Below, piece by piece: positions 62,201 through 64,000 of a stretch of 64,000 nucleotides of DNA (position 1 is its first letter; every line of letters begins with the position of its first letter). The DNA is taken from contig NC_079505.1 of the NCBI RefSeq assembly GCF_030052815.1, forward strand, positions 65,023,399-65,087,398. The letters run 5' to 3'. A program made the position numbers and the translations under genes. Source of the DNA: Hevea brasiliensis (lineage: Eukaryota; Streptophyta; Magnoliopsida; Malpighiales; Euphorbiaceae). Under the pieces are notes generated by a model, which was not told where the DNA came from, did no database searches, and saw only the letters and a list, made by a program, of their open reading frames with translations.

Positions 62201-62872
62201 CTATTGCTGTCGCAGATACAGAGACTAGAGGAGCAGCAGACTGAACTGCTAAAGATTGAGGATCATTCAGCTTGAAGTCTTCGGGTATAATTTATACCCC
62301 AATTGTAAATATTTCTTTTGATGTATGTATTGCATATAAATGTATGGACATGTAAATGGGTCTTGAGCAGCTTGTATAAAAATTTGTATGAAGTTTGTAA
62401 TAAAGTTTAGCTTGTGTTTCTTTTGATATAAATTTGTAAGGATGTGTATAAATTGTTTTGTCTTTAATGAAAAATGAGTGGAACTATTTTATTTAATTTG
62501 AATGAAATGATTGTGGAGTTGCTGAAATGGATTGAGTTTGATTGTGAAATTGAAGTAGTTGTTGAGAAAAATTTTTAGAAGTGCTTTTTACAGGTATTTG
62601 AAGAACTGATTTCTCAAAATACAGAGGGAACTCTGTCAAAATTTTTATAAAATTTGCGTAAAAATAAAATGGGCCAAAAATATTAACTAGTTTTAATTTT
62701 AACTAAATGTTTTAAGTACTTATCAGAAAATCCTCACCACTTATCAAAAGTAAGAAAATTGTTTTAAAATCCCTTGTAGAGTGCTTAATGAGTTATCGAT
62801 AGGTGAAGTTCGGTAGTTCATTAGGTATTCTACGGGATCATGTTATGCCTTACAGAGGGGTAAGGTGTGACA
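59222..62872 (+). repeat. 3' LTR of the complete element
   Basis: Same length as the 5' LTR (3651 bp) and nearly identical. The clearest cluster of differences is near 59467-59480 (CTAACCATT against CGAATCGTA). It ends GGTGTGACA, followed by ATAGG. Confidence 0.95.
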
Positions 62873-62877
62873 ATAGG

Positions 62878-64000
62878 GATCTTGCATTATAGTATATCCT
62901 AGTCAATTCTAAGCATATCCTTGTAAGACCAGGTAAACACTTCTTGATACTTTGTTAATAAAGTTATAAATCTATTTTTTTCTTCTTGAGTTAGATCTTC
63001 GGCTAACTTTATTTCTTTAGGGTTTTCTAGTATACCTAAATTGATGGAGATTAATTTTAATGCATTGACAGAGATAGATTCTAAAACGTTATGAATGCCA
63101 TATGTATGCCCATTAGGATAAACATCAAATAAGTAAGCAAAAGAATTAGTCATATTATTGATCTTTGTCTCAAAATTGGCTTCAAGTACATCAAAAATTA
63201 AAACATAAGCATTATTGTCATTATAAAAGATAGACTTAAAACTTAGGGCTATAGGTCTACGTGCTTGGCTTCCATGCAATCATTAGATCGATAACACTAA
63301 TTTTTTGGTCTAGCTCTTCCACATGTGATAGCTCCTGATCATTTGTCCAATAATTTGCCCCTCTTTCACAAACTTAGGAGGCTTTGTCTCTTCATCCTCT
63401 TCAATTGGCTTATAACCCAACCTATATCTTGTGATCTACCCCTTGATCTCAGGAAAAATCACTAAGCAAATTTACACATTTTTCTAGGCTCATGCCAAGA
63501 AAAAACTTCATCCCTTTCATCATAATAGCCACTGTTGGATTCATCCAGTCTTCGTAGATCCTAGCAACTTAAAAACTAGACATTGGTAGAGCTGAACTAT
63601 CTATTTGCAATGTAGCTACTTCCCTATCCCTTTCTGTATTAATGGTGATTACACATCTTAGTACGGCATCTTGATTTTCTGGTGAAGTGTAAAAGGAACT
63701 CCACTTAAAGGATGAAACCATACTCTCCCCAGTAACAAGGAGAAAGTGACAGGTATGTCAGTTATAGTGACTTAGCTTCTATCACAATGGAACCCACCCA
63801 ACGTTATTTTTGAACACTCCAATCACCTCCCTCTTAAAATCATCATATACCTTAATCACCATATCTAACTTAGTTACCAACCTCTTTTGGTGTTGTATCT
63901 GTAGAAACCTTAAGCACGCTCAAAGCTTTGGTAAGTGTAGTCTTATGCCTCTCAGATGCCAGCAACAATTCTCAAACCCTCACACTAACTTGAGCCCTTT
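62878..64000 (-). pseudogene. Tat-clade polyprotein: protease to start of reverse transcriptase
   Basis: Minus strand, entering from the right edge: a protease region with MVIKVYDDFKREVIG (about 63860), LLGRVWFHPLSGVPFTLHQKIK (about 63750-63680), then LGYKPIEED (about 63410), and the linker into reverse transcriptase with EDLTQEEKNRFITLLTKYQEVFTWSYKDM (63279-62899). The protease Asp motif is not clear. Stops separate the pieces. It continues at 50695 across the complete element. The gag part should lie right of the window. Confidence 0.8.

Larger units (their letters stand above)
50696..62872 (+). mobile_element. Complete Tekay-like retrotransposon, 12.2 kb
   Basis: Two LTRs of exactly equal length (50696-54346 and 59222-62872, 3651 bp each), a primer site, decayed gag-pol, a polypurine tract, and an ATAGG duplication at 50691-50695 and 62873-62877. 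The LTRs differ at only about 30 positions by eye, mostly C/T or G/A, so the insertion is young. Coding order gag, protease, reverse transcriptase, RNase H, integrase, chromodomain-like tail is that of a chromovirus; LTR length and tail motif suggest Tekay/Del. Many stops and two frameshifts make it non-autonomous. It sits in the reverse transcriptase of a minus-strand Tat element. Confidence 0.95.

Overview
The window looks like plant nuclear DNA, almost certainly from a eudicot. It has one intron-split housekeeping gene (ten exons, GT-AG introns, AT-rich introns and flanks) in a sea of nested retrotransposons. The very long LTRs (3.2-4.3 kb), the Tekay/Del-type chromovirus polyprotein and the Tat-type polyprotein with a second RNase H are plant hallmarks. 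The species cannot be fixed from the sequence; a woody member of the Malpighiales is only a guess.

Layout. 1-9215: the 3' part of a decayed Tekay-like Ty3/gypsy element (+ strand), with its 3' LTR at 6051-9215. Its RNase H is split by a solo LTR (174-4297, minus strand) flanked by the 5-bp duplication CTGAA. 9371-18131: a direct tandem duplication of about 4.4 kb. Each copy holds the 3' end and LTR of another retroelement, an (ATT)n tract and a piece of a LINE reverse transcriptase. 18132-20755: AT-rich intergenic DNA. 20787-27430: a complete M17 leucine aminopeptidase gene, probably plastid-targeted, 587 codons, all metal and catalytic residues present. 27431-30611: intergenic DNA with a terminal-inverted-repeat element and a decayed GRF zinc-finger fragment.

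30624-34958: an internally deleted LINE-like retroposon with a 12-bp target duplication, itself split by a solo LTR (31096-34599, duplication GTTTC). 34971-64000: one old Tat-clade element on the minus strand. Its LTR remnant lies at 34971-36596 and its polyprotein runs leftwards from beyond the right edge. Its coding region is broken by two solo Tekay-type LTRs (37553-41862, duplication GCCAT; 46701-50391, duplication GAAAC), by an inverted Tat-type LTR segment (about 42088-44790), and by a complete Tekay-like element (50696-62872, duplication ATAGG) with equal-length, nearly identical 3651-bp LTRs.

Function. The aminopeptidase is the only gene that looks able to make a cellular protein. Every retroelement coding region carries stops or frameshifts, so none looks autonomous. 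The most interesting signals are in the LTRs: two adjacent small hairpins conserved in all seven LTR copies with compensatory base changes, a conserved palindrome inside diverged modules of about 190 bp, and a conserved splice-donor-like site about 250 bp downstream of the TATA box. The complete element is also a paradox: its LTRs are almost identical, but its gag-pol is full of stops and has lost an integrase catalytic aspartate.
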